Assembly (NCBI RefSeq): GCF_023276405.1
Contig: NZ_JALRMO010000001.1
Coordinates: 4,340,001-4,404,000, forward strand
DNA length: 64,000 nucleotides
Direction: 5' to 3'
Origin: Paenibacillus hamazuiensis
GTDB lineage: Bacteria > Bacillota > Bacilli > Paenibacillales > NBRC-103111
Positions 62,490-64,000 of this stretch are shown piece after piece (within the stretch, counting starts at the first letter, position 1; the number at the start of each line of letters is the position of its first letter). The translations under genes and the position numbers were made by a program. The notes below the pieces were generated by a model, which saw only the letters and a program-made list of their open reading frames with translations, was not told the DNA's origin and did no database searches.

Positions 62490-63368
62490 TTATTCGTATA
62501 CTTTGACGCCGTCCACTTGCACGATTTTGCGGAATTCCTGCAGCAGATGCGTCGTGATCGGGCCCGCCTTGCCGGTGCCGATGATCCGCGCGTCCACTTC
62601 GCGTACGGCGATAACCTCGGCGGCAGTACCGGTAAAAAACACTTCGTCCGCCACGTAGACGTCATGCAGCGTAAAAGGTTCTTCCTTGATCGTATACCCG
62701 ACGCGGCCGCAAATTTCCATGATGGCTGCGCGGGTAATTCCTTCGAGGGCGCCGCAGTAGCATGGAGGCGTATACACGACGCCGCGTTTGACGATGAATA
62801 TATTATCGGATGAGCCTTCCGCCACATATCCTTGCGAGTTCAGCATGATCGCTTCGCCGACGCCCGCGAGGTTCGCCTGGATTTTCGTCAAAATATTGTT
62901 CAAATAGTTAAGCGACTTGATTTTCGGGTTCAGCGCATCCGGAATATTGCGGCGAGTGGAGACGGAGACGGTTTTGAGGCCGTTCACGTAAGCTTCTTCC
63001 GGGTAGATGGCAAGCTGCTCGACGATGATGATCACCCATGCCTTCGGAGAGCGGCGGGGATCAAGGCCAAGGTCTCCGGGACCGCGGGAAACGACGAGAC
63101 GAATATAGCCGTCCTTCAGACCGTTGCGGCGAATCGTTTCCACGAGCGCGGCTTGCATTTCATCGTAAGACAGCGGAATATCCAGCATGATCGATTTGGC
63201 GGAATCGTAGAGCCGGTCCAAATGTTCCTTGCATTTGAAAATGTTGCCGCCGTAAATGCGGATGCCCTCGAATATACCGTCACCGTAAAGAAAACCGTGG
63301 TCGTATACCGATACCTTCGCATCCTCTTTCGTAACGAATTCCCCGTTTAAATAAATCCACTGTGCCAT
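62490..63368 (-). CDS. ilvE: Branched-chain amino acid aminotransferase
   Basis: PLP class IV aminotransferase, 292 residues, last step of Val/Leu/Ile synthesis. Visible: WIYLNGEFVTKEDAKVSVYDHGFLYGDGIFEGIRIYGG, the PLP lysine in NPKIKSLNYLNNILTKIQA (near residue 150), the class IV signature EGSSDNIFIVKRGVVYTPP, and FFTGTAAEVIAVREVDAR. ATG 63368 with AGGAGGTG 12 bases upstream. It is 65 bases downstream of pheA on the same strand. Confidence 0.93.
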   Translation of the reverse strand: MAQWIYLNGEFVTKEDAKVSVYDHGFLYGDGIFEGIRIYGGNIFKCKEHLDRLYDSAKSIMLDIPLSYDEMQAALVETIRRNGLKDGYIRLVVSRGPGDLGLDPRRSPKAWVIIIVEQLAIYPEEAYVNGLKTVSVSTRRNIPDALNPKIKSLNYLNNILTKIQANLAGVGEAIMLNSQGYVAEGSSDNIFIVKRGVVYTPPCYCGALEGITRAAIMEICGRVGYTIKEEPFTLHDVYVADEVFFTGTAAEVIAVREVDARIIGTGKAGPITTHLLQEFRKIVQVDGVKVYE

Positions 63369-63433
63369 ATTGCGGCTGCACCTCCTGAAAGTTGTATTGC
63401 CTCGCAAGCTTCGCTATATGGAAAGCTTGGCGG

Positions 63434-64000
63434 TTAACCTTGCTCCTGCTCATAAGAATAGGTGGGGTAGCATCCCAAAATGCGGACCTGGCAGCCGAGC
63501 GCCCGAATTTCTTCCAACGCGGCCGGCAGCAGTACGGATTCCAAAGATCCTTCGATATCGATGTAAAAATAATAGCTGCCGAGTTTCTTTTTGGTCGGAC
63601 GCGACTCGATTTTCGACAGGTTGATCCGCCTCCAGGCAAACGCGGAGAGCACCTGGTGCAGCGCACCCGGAAAGTCTTCCGGCAGAGTAACCAAAATCGT
63701 CGTCTTGTAGCGGTCCGTTTCCTTCAGCTTCGGTTTCTCGTTGCCGATCAGCACGAAGCGGGTATAGTTGTTGCGATGGTCCTGGATATTTCCCGCCAAA
63801 ACATCGAGCCCGTACACGGCCCCGGCGGCAAGCGGACCGATCGCCGCCACATCGGGGGTGCTGATCTCCTGGACAAGCCTGGCCGCTTCCCCGTTGCTGC
63901 CGACCAGCTCCAAATCGGCATGCGGCAATTGATTTTTCAAAAACCCTCTGCATTGGGCCGGCGTCACATGGTGCGAGTAAACTTTCTTGATCCGGCCGAA
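63434..64000 (-). CDS. pheA: Prephenate dehydratase (5' end outside window)
   Basis: Prephenate to phenylpyruvate, phenylalanine synthesis. The frame is open from base 64000 to the stop at 63434, so only the C-terminal 188 residues are present. The end of the catalytic domain includes the substrate motif NYTRFVLIG. The regulatory ACT domain (KTTILVTLPEDFPGALHQVLSAF, then NLSKIESRPTKKKLG) includes the Phe-binding GALH and ESRP motifs. Confidence 0.95.
   Translation of the reverse strand, partial: FGRIKKVYSHHVTPAQCRGFLKNQLPHADLELVGSNGEAARLVQEISTPDVAAIGPLAAGAVYGLDVLAGNIQDHRNNYTRFVLIGNEKPKLKETDRYKTTILVTLPEDFPGALHQVLSAFAWRRINLSKIESRPTKKKLGSYYFYIDIEGSLESVLLPAALEEIRALGCQVRILGCYPTYSYEQEQG

Overview
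The window is chromosomal DNA of a spore-forming, moderately GC-rich Firmicute, most likely Paenibacillus or a close relative (Paenibacillaceae). The evidence is spore genes (spoVB, bofC, a SafA-like coat protein, a SpoIID-domain protein), Bacillus-type regulation (two T-box leaders, a c-di-AMP riboswitch, Rrf2/CymR), and gene order. Read from the right end, the minus strand follows the B. subtilis block pheA ... safA, bofC, ruvC/A/B, queA, tgt, yajC, yrzE, yrbG, spoVB, comN, secD/F, recJ, apt, relA, dtd, hisS, aspS, tcdA, rarA, cymR, yrvO, mnmA, yrrD, yrrI, alaS, yrzL, yrrK, yrzB, mltG, trhP1/2, with a few insertions, inversions and losses.

Layout. 0-7 kb: a partial chemoreceptor, the tRNA-hydroxylation pair trhP2/trhP1, mltG, two tandem DUF1292 genes, yqgF/ruvX and ireB/yrzL. 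7-12 kb: alaS with an Ala T-box and a consensus promoter, then a membrane phosphodiesterase-like protein. 12.1-12.4 kb holds no protein gene but a strong candidate for a Fur-controlled small RNA. 12.4-17.7 kb: a KimA-type K+ importer under a c-di-AMP riboswitch, an ArsB/SLC13-type transporter, dispersed repeats and an AI-2E family protein. 17.9-21.6 kb: zinc-ribbon protein, yrrD, cysteine desulfurase yrvO and cymR, with mnmA divergent. 21.7-24.4 kb: a CNNM-type transporter, and a TetR gene behind a VOC gene interrupted by an amber codon, with a palindromic operator in their promoter.

24.4-28.8 kb is an accessory, partly decayed island on the plus strand: a truncated paralogue of a membrane protein, a frameshifted response regulator, a heavily broken histidine kinase, the intact membrane protein behind an OmpR-type direct repeat, and an AT-rich DUF4037 gene bracketed by short direct repeats.

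28.9-46.3 kb: rarA, tcdA, a structured intergenic RNA element, aspS and hisS (T-box whose specifier region can be read as overlapping Asp and His codons), an FAD oxidoreductase, hemZ with a structured terminator-containing leader, a 57-codon gene, dtd, relA, apt, recJ and a CDF transporter. 46.3-52 kb: separate secF and secD, comN, spoVB, yrbG-like and yrzE-like genes. 52.0-52.8 kb: a MITE-like element. 52.8-64 kb: yajC, tgt, queA, a SpoIID-domain protein, ruvB, ruvA, ruvC, bofC (with a sigma-F/G-type promoter), a SafA-like protein with about 18 His-rich pentapeptides, ilvE and partial pheA.

Common themes are tRNA biology (alaS, hisS, aspS, mnmA/yrvO, tcdA, trhP, queA/tgt, dtd), DNA repair (ruvABC, ruvX, recJ, rarA), protein export (secDF, yajC) and sporulation. 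No rRNA, tRNA, CRISPR array, intact insertion sequence or prophage was seen. Where an upstream start codon lacked a Shine-Dalgarno sequence and an internal one had it, I moved the start inward and say so. All statements are from reading alone; no searches were run.
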